This document shows positions 14,146 through 21,494 of a stretch of 21,517 bases of DNA, in pieces. Position 1 is the stretch's first letter, and each line of letters starts with the position of its first letter. Both the position numbers and the translations under genes were made by a program. Source of the DNA: CAYRXM01 sp964428175 (GTDB taxonomy: Bacteria > Chloroflexota > Anaerolineae > JAFGEY01). The notes beneath the pieces were generated by a model that saw nothing but the letters and a program-made list of their open reading frames with translations, did not search any database and had not been told where the DNA came from. The DNA lies in contig CAYRXM010000077.1 in the NCBI GenBank assembly GCA_964428175.1, positions 1 to 21,517 on the forward strand. Reading direction: 5' to 3'.

Positions 14146-17100
14146 ATGTCTATCCCGAACTCATCTCTGTTCAAGCGCATTCGCTTCGGCGGCGATCCGG
14201 TCGCCAACCCCGAAAACATCGTCACGCTGGGCCAGGCGCGGTTTACCCTGCTGACCCCGCGCCTGGTGCGGCTGGAATGGTCGGAAACGGGCCAGTTTGA
14301 AGATCGCGGCACCTATGCCTTTCCCATCCGCCGCTCCGGGGCGATCCCCTTTACGGTGCGCCAGGAAGGCCCCGACACGCTGATCGACACCGGCGCGCTG
14401 CGCCTGCGCTATCGCCCGACAGACGGCCCCTTTAGCGCCGAGAACCTGTCGGTATCCTTTGATCTCAACGGTCAGACGGTGCTCTGGACACCCGGCGCGC
14501 CCAATCCGTCCAACCTGCGCGGCGCGCGGCGCACCCTCGACGGCTGTGCTGGCGACGCGGCGCTCGATGAAGGACTGCTGTCTCGCGCCGGGTGGACGCT
14601 GTTCGACGACAGCGCCAACGTGGTTTTCGACACCGCCGACGGCTGGGTGGCCCCACGTCCGGCGCACGCCCTGCAGGACTGGTACCTGTTCGCCTACGGG
14701 CACGATTACAAGCGCGCGCTGGCCGAATACACACGCTTTGGCGGCCAGATTCCACTGATCCCGCGTTTCGTGCTCGGCGGCTGGTGGTCGCGTTACTGGG
14801 CCTACAGTGCGCAAGACCTGCAGTACCTGGTCGGCGAGTTTGAAGCACACGACGTGCCGCTCGACGTGCTGGTGATCGACATGGACTGGCACACCCCGCA
14901 CGCCTGGACCGGCTACACCTGGAACCGCGAGCTGTTTCCCGACCCGCCCGGCTTTTTGCGTTGGGTACACGACAAGGGCCTGCGCGCCACGCTCAACCTG
15001 CACCCGGCGCAGGGCATCCAGCATTTTGAAGAGGTCTATCCCCAATTTGCCGCAGCGATGGGCGTCGATCCGCAAAGCGACGAGGCGATCCCTTTTCAGA
15101 TCGCCACCAAACGTTTCGTCAAGCCCTACTTTGAGCTGATCCACCACGCCATGGAAGATCAGGGCGTCGATTTCTGGTGGATGGACTGGCAGCAGGGCGA
15201 AAGCTCGGAGGTCAAGGGCCTCGATCCGCTGACCTGGCTCAACCACATCCATTTCAACGACTCGCGCCGGCGCGGCCAACGCCCCATGCTCTACAGCCGC
15301 TGGGGCGGGCTGGGCAACCACCGCTACCACATCGGCTTTTCCGGCGACACCATCGTTGGCTGGCCGGCGCTGCAATTCCAGCCTTACATGACCGCCACGG
15401 CCGCGAACGTCGCTTACGGCTGGTGGAGCCACGACATCGGCGGGCATATGGGCGGAGAGACCGAACCCGAACTCTATGCGCGCTGGGTGCAGTTTGGCGC
15501 GCTCAGCCCCTGCCTGCGCCTCCACGCGACCAAAGACCCGCGCTTCGAGCGGCGTCCGTGGGCCTACCCCGACGACGCCTATCGCGCCGCCCGCGCGGCA
15601 TTCCACCTGCGCTACCAGCTCGTGCCCTACCTGTACACCCTGGCCCGAGTCGCCTCGGATACCGGCGTTTCGCTCTGCCGGCCGATGTATTACGAGCACC
15701 CCGAGGTCGAGGACGCCTACGCCGCGCGCTACCAGTATTACCTGGGCGATCAGGCAATCGCCGCGCCGATCGTCTTCCCGGCCCATCCGGCCACCGGCCT
15801 GGCCGCCACCGACGTGTGGGTACCGGCAGGAACGTGGATCGACTATCAAACCAAAGAGACTTTGACCGGGCCGCGTTGGGCGCGCCTGCTCGGCGACATC
15901 GACCGGCTGCCGCTGCTGGTCAAGGCGGGTGGCATTTTGCCCCTGGCGATGGAATTTGCCGGGCAAGCGCCGCCGCGCCTGGCGTCGGGCAGCAGCGACG
16001 CCCAGCCGCGCGACTGGCTGGCCCTGGCGGTGTTTCCCGGCCCGGCGGGCGCGTTTCGCCTGTACGAGGACGACGGCGCGACCGAGGCATACCGGGGCGA
16101 CGATGACAGCGTAGGGCAGTTCGAGTGGACCGAAATCCGCACGCGGATGGAAGGAGAAACCTGGACGGTCGAAATTTTGCCCACCGAAGGGCGCTGCGAA
16201 GCGCTGCCGGCCGAGCGCGGCTATGACATTTTGCTCCAGGGCAGCTACCAGCCCGAAGTGGTGATGATCGACGATGGGCAGGTCGCCGATTGGGATTACA
16301 ACCCGGAGACGCTGACCACGGCCGTCCACGTGCCGCTGCGCGACAAGCGCCGGGGCATCCGGGTGACGGCCTATGCGTCGCCGCGCAGCAATCACCAACT
16401 GTCGGCGCTGGGCGAGGCGCACAACCGGCAGATCGCCCTTTCGGACCTCAAGCGGCTGCTCGGCAAAGCCTGCCCGCCGATCGACGCGCCGCCGGATGTG
16501 CTGCTGAAAGCCGTCCTGTGCGCCGATGTGCCGGGCCGGGCGGACGCGGTTGCCCGGCTGGGCGGGCCGTTTGTGCGGGTCATCGAGCTGACCACGCCCG
16601 AAGAAGCCGCCCAACGGTTGGGACGCATCATCGTCGGCGGGCCGGCCGAGCGGGGCAAGCCCTACGACCTCCTGGCGACCTTTGTCCTGCACCGGGGTGG
16701 AAAATCGGAGCGGTGCACGGTGGAGGTGCGCGGCGCGACGGACGCACAGATCATCGACGCACCCTTTGCCTTTGACGGCGTCGCACAAACCGCGCAGTGG
16801 TCGGTCGAGGTGTCGCTGACCTGGCAGGGACATACCCAGACTTTGACCCACACCAGCCAGCCGCTTTTCCCCACGGTCACCGCCTGGCACGCCGCGGTCT
16901 ATAACCGCAAGACGGCACCGCCGACCCCGGCTCAAGTGGTCGACGAACAGGGCAACCTGAACCCGGCCCTGGACTGGGCGTCTTTTGTGCAAACCTCGGA
17001 GCGACTGCGCAGCGTCAACGACATACACATCGCCTTTATCGGACGGCAGCACCGGGAGCAGCTTGCAGTGGGCGAGCCGCTGGCAGCCTACGTCGTCACC

Positions 17101-17385
17101 ACCGTCACCAGCCCCGATGATCGCCAGGCCGTGCTGCGCTTTGGCGGGGGCGGCGAGATGACATTTTACCTGAACGGGCAAGCCGTCGCTGTGATGGAAG
17201 AGGATGCGGAAAAACAGGCCCCGATGTTCCGCGAAACGCAAAGAACCGAGCCGATGCGTCTGCACAAGGGCAAAAACGTGCTGGTCGTCCACACACAGCC
17301 GCAGGCGCGAGCGCACTTTTGGGCGCTGGGCGCTGCGTTCACAACGCCGGACGGCGAACTGATGACCGATCTGGTGTTTGCATAA
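14146..17385 (+). CDS. GH31-family alpha-glycosidase with long C-terminal extension
   Basis: 1079 residues from ATG 14146, with AAGGAG (14133-14138) 7 nt upstream; a TTG one codon earlier is less likely. It has an N-terminal mutarotase-like beta-sandwich (about 20-195). The TIM barrel shows GGWWSRYWAYS (from 211), VLVIDMDWH, and WTGYTWNRELFPDP. The nucleophile Asp347 is in DFWWMDWQQGE and the acid/base Asp401 in GFSGDTIVGWP. WWSHDIGGHMGG, CLRLHATKDPR and a DUF5110-type segment (FRLYEDDGATEAYRGDD) follow. The family retains the anomeric configuration and cleaves alpha-linked glucose, xylose, galactose or related sugars; substrate cannot be told here. Residues about 750-1079 are extra compared with usual members of 650-800 residues and end in a beta-rich, binding-type domain (EMTFYLNGQAVAV, LHKGKNVLVVHTQ). 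There is no signal peptide, so it is probably cytoplasmic. It lies 52 nt upstream of a GH26 gene. Confidence 0.88.
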   Translation: MSIPNSSLFKRIRFGGDPVANPENIVTLGQARFTLLTPRLVRLEWSETGQFEDRGTYAFPIRRSGAIPFTVRQEGPDTLIDTGALRLRYRPTDGPFSAENLSVSFDLNGQTVLWTPGAPNPSNLRGARRTLDGCAGDAALDEGLLSRAGWTLFDDSANVVFDTADGWVAPRPAHALQDWYLFAYGHDYKRALAEYTRFGGQIPLIPRFVLGGWWSRYWAYSAQDLQYLVGEFEAHDVPLDVLVIDMDWHTPHAWTGYTWNRELFPDPPGFLRWVHDKGLRATLNLHPAQGIQHFEEVYPQFAAAMGVDPQSDEAIPFQIATKRFVKPYFELIHHAMEDQGVDFWWMDWQQGESSEVKGLDPLTWLNHIHFNDSRRRGQRPMLYSRWGGLGNHRYHIGFSGDTIVGWPALQFQPYMTATAANVAYGWWSHDIGGHMGGETEPELYARWVQFGALSPCLRLHATKDPRFERRPWAYPDDAYRAARAAFHLRYQLVPYLYTLARVASDTGVSLCRPMYYEHPEVEDAYAARYQYYLGDQAIAAPIVFPAHPATGLAATDVWVPAGTWIDYQTKETLTGPRWARLLGDIDRLPLLVKAGGILPLAMEFAGQAPPRLASGSSDAQPRDWLALAVFPGPAGAFRLYEDDGATEAYRGDDDSVGQFEWTEIRTRMEGETWTVEILPTEGRCEALPAERGYDILLQGSYQPEVVMIDDGQVADWDYNPETLTTAVHVPLRDKRRGIRVTAYASPRSNHQLSALGEAHNRQIALSDLKRLLGKACPPIDAPPDVLLKAVLCADVPGRADAVARLGGPFVRVIELTTPEEAAQRLGRIIVGGPAERGKPYDLLATFVLHRGGKSERCTVEVRGATDAQIIDAPFAFDGVAQTAQWSVEVSLTWQGHTQTLTHTSQPLFPTVTAWHAAVYNRKTAPPTPAQVVDEQGNLNPALDWASFVQTSERLRSVNDIHIAFIGRQHREQLAVGEPLAAYVVTTVTSPDDRQAVLRFGGGGEMTFYLNGQAVAVMEEDAEKQAPMFRETQRTEPMRLHKGKNVLVVHTQPQARAHFWALGAAFTTPDGELMTDLVFA

Positions 17386-17437
17386 TGTGCGTCAGCCGGT
17401 GTTCATCCGGGGGCCTTTTTTCAAGGAGTTCGAGACG

Positions 17438-18418
17438 ATGAGTCGACTGGTCACGCCCAACCCTGCGCCGGAAGCCGCCGCGCTGCTGGACTATCTCTAC
17501 AGCATCTCGGGCCGGCAAACGCTGATCGGGCAGCACTGCGCCCCGCTGGTCGAGTCGACGCGGCTGGTCACTGCGCAGCGACAGACGGGCCACTATCCGG
17601 CTCTTTTCGGCCAGGATTTCGGATTCAGCGAGCCGGGGACGTGGGACGGGATCAACTTTCGCCAGCGCATCGTCGACGAGGCGATCCGCCGTCACCACGA
17701 GGGCTTTATCATCACCCTGATGTGGCACGCCGTCCGCCCCACCGAGGACGAGCCGGTCGATTTTCAAACCTCCATCCAGGGCCAACTGACCGACGCGGAA
17801 TGGCAGGCGCTGGTCACGCCGGGCAGCGATCTGCACGAGCGATGGAAGTCGCAGGTCGATGTGATCGCCTGGTTTCTCAAGCAACTGCGCTATGCCGACG
17901 TGCCGGTGCTGTGGCGGCCCTACCACGAGATGAACGGCGGCTGGTTCTGGTGGGGAAAAAGGCCCGGCAAAGAGGGCTACAAAAAGCTGTACCGCCTGCT
18001 GTTCGAGCGGCTGGTGCACTTTCATGGCCTGAACAACCTGATCTGGGTGTACAATGCCAACGAACTGGGCGAAAACATCGAGCCATACGCGGCCTGCTAC
18101 CCTGGCGACGACGTGGTCGACATCCTGGCCACCGACGTGTACCGGCACGGCTTTGCGCAGGCCGACTATGATCAGCTCCTGGCCCTGGCCGGTGACAGGC
18201 CGGTCGCACTGGGCGAGGTCGGCGCGCCGCCCAAACTGGACATCCTGAACCAGCAGCCGCGCTGGACCTGGTTTATGGTCTGGGGCGAGATGTTTTGGCT
18301 CTGGCAGGAACGCGACACGTACCAGGCGCTCTATGACAGCGAATCCACGGTCGGCCTGGAAGATTTGCCCTGGAGCAAGATCGACCGGCCCAAGATACAC
18401 TATCCGGTGCTCAAATAG
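17438..18418 (+). CDS. GH26-family beta-mannanase-type endoglycosidase
   Basis: 326 residues from ATG 17438, with AAGGAG (17423-17428) 9 nt upstream. A longer frame from a TTG at 17378 would overlap the GH31 stop and begins with residues unlike the family. The clan-A TIM barrel is recognisable. GQTLIGQ-type opening (SGRQTLIGQH), GITLMWH-like FIITLMWHAV and LWRPYHEMNGGWFWWG carry the acid/base Glu164. VYNANE, DVVDILATDVYR and VALGEVGAPP carry the nucleophile Glu260. GH26 enzymes mainly cut beta-1,4-mannans, with some acting on beta-1,3-xylan or mixed glucans. It is a stand-alone catalytic domain with no carbohydrate-binding module and no signal peptide. A cytoplasmic role on imported manno-oligosaccharides is therefore more likely than attack on polymer outside the cell. 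It is probably last in the operon begun at 10511, though no clear terminator follows. Confidence 0.9.
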   Translation: MSRLVTPNPAPEAAALLDYLYSISGRQTLIGQHCAPLVESTRLVTAQRQTGHYPALFGQDFGFSEPGTWDGINFRQRIVDEAIRRHHEGFIITLMWHAVRPTEDEPVDFQTSIQGQLTDAEWQALVTPGSDLHERWKSQVDVIAWFLKQLRYADVPVLWRPYHEMNGGWFWWGKRPGKEGYKKLYRLLFERLVHFHGLNNLIWVYNANELGENIEPYAACYPGDDVVDILATDVYRHGFAQADYDQLLALAGDRPVALGEVGAPPKLDILNQQPRWTWFMVWGEMFWLWQERDTYQALYDSESTVGLEDLPWSKIDRPKIHYPVLK

Positions 18419-18595
18419 ACATTTTCATCGCTCCGGCAACTGCGGCCCAATGGAGGCAAAACGATACGAAAATTATCGTTCCTGATCGTATTGATCGGCT
18501 TAATTCATCCTCGCCGCAGCCGCAATCTCGACCATCATCCTCTTTTTATGGCGGCCGCAGCAACCCGCCCATCCCCAAAATCCTGTCACCACCAA
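18419..18595. other. Intergenic stretch with a small palindrome
   Basis: No credible gene. AACGATA (18460-18466) and TATCGTT (18474-18480) form a 7-bp inverted repeat with a 7-nt AT-rich centre, followed by a related ATCGTAT at 18485-18491. It could be an operator or a weak hairpin at the end of the hydrolase operon, but it lacks a T-run. The remainder shows nothing I can identify. Confidence 0.4.
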
Positions 18596-18624
18596 TTGAC
18601 AAGACTTCAACTCTATGCTACCCT
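18596..18624 (+). promoter_or_regulatory. Extended -10 promoter upstream of the cassette-like region
   Basis: TTGACA (18596-18601), 17 bp, TACCCT (18619-18624), with TGC directly before the -10. The arrangement matches the promoter at 10250 in spacing and extended -10. It would transcribe the 550-residue gene at 18769 with a leader of about 140 nt that contains the GTTGGGC half-site. By position it could serve as the promoter that drives cassettes. Confidence 0.65.
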
Positions 18625-18728
18625 TTGCATTGTAGACAACCAAAAAAATAGTGCCTCGCGGTGTGCAGCGCCCTGCGAAGCGGGTTCGTTTGTCGGCGTG
18701 GTTGGGCCGTCGACGGGGGTGCGCCGCG

Positions 18729-18748
18729 CCTGAAGCTGGCCGTTGGGC
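18729..18748 (+). repeat. attC-like 3' half-site ending in an R' box (GTTGGGC)
   Basis: The end of this stretch, CTGAAGCTGGCCGTTGGGCG, closely matches the 3' end of the full attC-like site at 20565 (CTGAAGCTGAATGTTGGGCG). The R' consensus GTTRRRY is met at 18742-18748. A matching upstream R''/L'' half is not visible, so this is a half-site, either a degenerate attC or a hybrid junction. The gene start codon follows 20 nt later, as expected for an integron cassette. Confidence 0.5.
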
Positions 18749-18768
18749 GCTGGTTCCAAGAAGGATAT

Positions 18769-20421
18769 ATGACATCAATTCCTGAGTGGCAAGAAACCTT
18801 GTGGCGCTTTGCATACGATAACATGGAGCCAGCCGATTTCGAAAAGTGGGCTTATGCCGCCGAGGACTTGCAGACTTGGCTAAATTCTGATCTCTATTTA
18901 CAAGTGCTTGAAACCAATTATCAAGACCATTTGCAGGCCCATGAACTCAAAGTGACATTGCGGGCCTGGCTGAATAGTTCCTATCCGCGAACTTGTGATT
19001 GCCTAATATGGAAAGATTTCCAAGTTGTTCTTCTGGGCTATGAAACGCCGATGGATATCTTTTTGGCGAAATTTGAACTGCTGAAGAAACAAACTCCTTG
19101 GATTCATCTGGCTCGTTGCAAATCATGTACGCAAAGCTGGTATTTAGCCGTTGACACGCAAGAGGATAATTACTATCTCCAGCGGTTAACATCGGATGAT
19201 GTCAAAAGAATAGAAAGAGGTTTTTGGCCTTCAACATTTGATGATTTGGGTGCTGTCTGGCCAAGTCAAGAATGGTTGAGGCTCAATGGATTCAATAGCC
19301 TATTGGAATGGCAAAGCAAAAACAACGCCCAACCCAGCGTGCACCCAACCGGTGGGTGTTTGCGTGTTTTCAGATGGTTTATGTGGCTCAAAGCAGGTGC
19401 CGCCAAAAGGACGTTGTCTCATACTGCCCGCCACACCATTGGGCCAGTGAAGAGGCTCTCACCGGCTACTATGAGCAAACCAGTTTTGATACAGCCTCTG
19501 GTTATTCCACGACCAGAAAATGAGTTCGATACAGCATCTTATAAAGAATTCCTGGAGCCTTTGAGACAAAATCGCGAGGCATACTCCCGACTTTACAACC
19601 TTGATCTGCAATACGAAAAGGAAGAGCGCTGGGAAGCGCCAGAGCGAAAACAGATGCAGTTGCTCCATCGAGAATGGAGCTCGTTGCGGCTGGAATACTT
19701 TCGACGGCTGCCCATTCAACCAATAGCTCAATGTCCTTATTGTGGTACATACATACTGCAACCAGTAGATACTTTCAGCCTTATAGGCTTTTATCCCCCA
19801 TTGAATATCGAGGATCTTTATAAGGGGATACCCTGGTGTTCTGACCGACTTACACTAAAGTGGCAGCACTGCGAGCATTTCATCATCGCTACTTTTTCTG
19901 TGAATCTGCATAACCTAACTCCTGATGATTCACCATCGTGGATGCTTCGTACAAGATGGATTACAATGCATTCTGCCCCGCGGGTAATGGTATGGCCTTT
20001 GATTGCTCATCAAACAAGCGCAGTTATTCATGCTTTGCCAATTGGGCGGCTAGATGATCCAGAGCCAATACATCGTTACACAATTTATTTCGTCAGTTAT
20101 TTTGGCGGTCCTGCTACTAACTTGTACACCGAAGCAATGTGGGTTCCAACAGATTTAGGGGGACCGGCAACAGGAGGGGTGTATTATGATCTTGATTTGA
20201 TAAAATGGGTGCAAGCTGGAAGGCTTTTCTGGCTAGACCCCAACAATCCTGATCACCTAATGCGTGGGCCAGCAGAAGCTTTTCCTTATGCAAATATCCA
20301 ACCCAAAGGTTGGTACGAAATTATGGAAGGTGGTCGCATAGATGGGCCAAAGTCTTATAACACAACTTGGCAAGGCCCCGCACCACCTCACGATGAATCC
20401 TATCCAAAAACAGTCGAATAA
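18769..20421 (+). CDS. Uncharacterised 550-residue cassette-borne protein, apparently two genes fused
   Basis: ATG 18769 is preferred over an upstream in-frame start because GAAGGA (18760-18765) precedes it and the upstream part overlaps the attC-like half-site. I recognise no named family with confidence. Residues 1-185 are a small domain rich in Trp/Tyr with FAYDNMEPADFEKWAY near the start and a Cys-x2-Cys in RCKSCTQSWYLAVDTQED. This pattern is reminiscent of immunity-type proteins of polymorphic toxin systems, which is a weak impression. Residues about 186-234 look like translated non-coding DNA. From Met235 (base 19471, MSKPVLIQPL) a second domain has a charged helical start, CPYCGTYI and a conserved-looking end (LHNLTPDDSP, HALPIGRLDDPEPIHRYTIYF, GRLFWLDPNNPDHLMRGPAEAFPY). 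The gene is visibly AT-richer than the hydrolases, consistent with transfer. It ends 16 nt before an attC-like site. It could be two genes joined by loss of a stop. Confidence 0.6.
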   Translation: MTSIPEWQETLWRFAYDNMEPADFEKWAYAAEDLQTWLNSDLYLQVLETNYQDHLQAHELKVTLRAWLNSSYPRTCDCLIWKDFQVVLLGYETPMDIFLAKFELLKKQTPWIHLARCKSCTQSWYLAVDTQEDNYYLQRLTSDDVKRIERGFWPSTFDDLGAVWPSQEWLRLNGFNSLLEWQSKNNAQPSVHPTGGCLRVFRWFMWLKAGAAKRTLSHTARHTIGPVKRLSPATMSKPVLIQPLVIPRPENEFDTASYKEFLEPLRQNREAYSRLYNLDLQYEKEERWEAPERKQMQLLHREWSSLRLEYFRRLPIQPIAQCPYCGTYILQPVDTFSLIGFYPPLNIEDLYKGIPWCSDRLTLKWQHCEHFIIATFSVNLHNLTPDDSPSWMLRTRWITMHSAPRVMVWPLIAHQTSAVIHALPIGRLDDPEPIHRYTIYFVSYFGGPATNLYTEAMWVPTDLGGPATGGVYYDLDLIKWVQAGRLFWLDPNNPDHLMRGPAEAFPYANIQPKGWYEIMEGGRIDGPKSYNTTWQGPAPPHDESYPKTVE

Positions 20422-20437
20422 AGTGTCATAGACAACT

Positions 20438-20565
20438 GCCTAACACCGGCTTGCAGCGGACAGCGGCTTCCGCCGCTCAGGGGAGGCGTGCTTCGCCAGC
20501 AATCTTGTGCATTAGCTTGTTTGTCTTGCCCTCCCCGCCGCTGCCGCTGAAGCTGAATGTTGGGC
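20438..20565 (+). repeat. attC-like recombination site of an integron gene cassette
   Basis: The site opens with R'' box GCCTAAC (20438-20444, consensus RYYYAAC) and closes with R' box GTTGGGC (20559-20565, consensus GTTRRRY), complementary apart from one G-T pair. The inner arm GCTTGCAGCGGACAGCGGC (20449-20467) pairs with GCCGCTGCCGCTGAAGC (20537-20553) over 17 bp. It leaves exactly two unpaired bases, G20453 and A20460, on one strand only. Such extrahelical bases on one arm are the defining strand-choice feature of folded attC sites. Total length is 128 bp, within the known range. It starts 16 nt after a stop codon. Confidence 0.78.
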
Positions 20566-20883
20566 GAGACGCTCGCGCGCGCGGCACATATGCCGACGCA
20601 TCTCGCCTGATGGGCGCGAGATAACATTGAGATGGCGTCGGCGCGGCGCTTCGCGCATGTCGCCTCCGCCTAACATCTCAATCAAGCTGACGCGAGGGCT
20701 ACGCCCTCAAAGGCGCTACGCTCCCGACTCCGCTTTGATGACCTACCGTAGGTAGGCCCCCACTTGAGGCAGACACTCGCGTGCTGCGCACGCGGCGCCC
20801 GCCCCGGCGGGGGTGCAGCTTTTCTCGCGCCCATTGGGCGCACGAATCAGAACCGGCTAGTTCCGTGGTGCCTGGGGGATGAG
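20566..20883. other. Hairpin-dense, GC-rich spacer with a second R'' box
   Basis: No credible gene in these 318 bp. Several short perfect hairpins are packed together: ATCTCGC/GCGAGAT (20600-20622), ATTGAGAT/ATCTCAAT (20626-20633 with 20675-20682), GAGGGC/GCCCTC (20694-20708), CCTACC/GGTAGG (20742-20756) and GCGCCC/GGGCGC (20826-20840). A second GCCTAACA, identical to the R'' of the full site, lies at 20668-20675. Its best possible partner, ATTGGGC at 20834-20840, breaks the GTT consensus. I read this as eroded cassette or attC material. Confidence 0.5.
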
Positions 20884-21204
20884 ATGAAAAAAGTAAAGCG
20901 GCAGGATGAGATCAAAGAAGTAATTTGCACCAAGAGAAAAAGGCTATTTGCGGCCAGATTAGGCGCGGCATTAGGCATTGTTGCGGTCTTGACGGTGGCT
21001 GCGTTGGCTGGCTACTTGTTCCAGGATACGAGAGAAACTTGGATTAGACCTGCTATGATTGTAACAACTTGCCTCGTTATAGCTCTGCTCACAGCCGGAG
21101 GCCTTTTTGAATTTATATACTGGCGTTGTCCAATGTGTGGCGCACTACTGGGAAGAACTTTGAGTTTGAAGCATTGCCCAAATTGCGGTGTTCAATTGCA
21201 GTAA
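20884..21204 (+). CDS. Small two-helix membrane protein with C-terminal zinc ribbon
   Basis: 106 residues. ATG 20884 was chosen because GGGGG (20874-20878) lies 5 nt upstream. The longer in-frame opening from 20764 is translated spacer DNA (Gly/Arg/Pro-rich). The N-terminus is very basic (MKKVKRQDEIKEVICTKRKR). Two hydrophobic helices span about 25-46 (LGAALGIVAVLTVAALAGYLF) and 57-76 (MIVTTCLVIALLTAGGLFEF). A zinc-ribbon with CPMCG and CPNCG occupies the last 25 residues. By the positive-inside rule the N-terminus and the zinc ribbon both face the cytoplasm. Small zinc-ribbon membrane proteins of this type are common and uncharacterised. It lies downstream of the attC-like site, so it may be a second cassette gene. 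No family name can be given safely. Confidence 0.72.
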   Translation: MKKVKRQDEIKEVICTKRKRLFAARLGAALGIVAVLTVAALAGYLFQDTRETWIRPAMIVTTCLVIALLTAGGLFEFIYWRCPMCGALLGRTLSLKHCPNCGVQLQ

Positions 21205-21264
21205 GGCCGACAAGTTACAGTGGTATGATGTTTTCAAGGCGTACATCGCCATCAGTCACCGCGC

Positions 21265-21296
21265 GCTAACACGGCTTGCACCTGACGCGGCCGGGC
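21265..21296 (+). repeat. attC-like 5' half, possibly truncated
   Basis: The stretch GCTAACACGGCTTGCACC, then TGACGCGGCCGGGC, resembles the start of the full site at 20438 (TAACACCGGCTTGCAGCGG, then ACAGCGGC). It lies 60 nt after the stop of the small membrane protein, a suitable place for a cassette end. The R'' box is imperfect, and I do not find the matching complementary arm downstream. The surrounding 21205-21494 contains no convincing gene; a GGGCGC/GCGCCC hairpin lies at 21431-21445. Confidence 0.35.
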
Positions 21297-21494
21297 AACT
21301 CATCAACTATGTCGAACAGAAAAGGTAGAGATTATGACGAGCAATGTGGGTGGGCCCCGCATCAAGATACGCCATTTTTCCTTTTTTTTGCCAGTCAGCC
21401 AATCCACAACTTTTGATTATATCTCATCTCGGGCGCTTCGCGCCCCCCAAAACAAAGCAGGTTACTGCACACTGGCGAAAATGAAAGGTTGAGC

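Noticed and set aside
14161..17316. Very long reverse-strand open frame opposite the GH31 gene (and similar ones at 11288-13000 and 13040-14119)
   Set aside because: These mirror GC-rich coding sequence; they have no recognisable motifs, and the forward frames carry full catalytic signatures.
19327..19445. Second complete attC inside the 550-residue gene
   Set aside because: GCCCAAC fits an R'' box, but no GTTRRRY partner or complementary arm is found; the nearest candidate, ATTGGGC, fails the invariant GTT.
21334..21492. Small 52-codon forward frame beginning MTSNVGG
   Set aside because: Poor ribosome site, crosses a GGGCGC/GCGCCC hairpin and shows no protein-like pattern.
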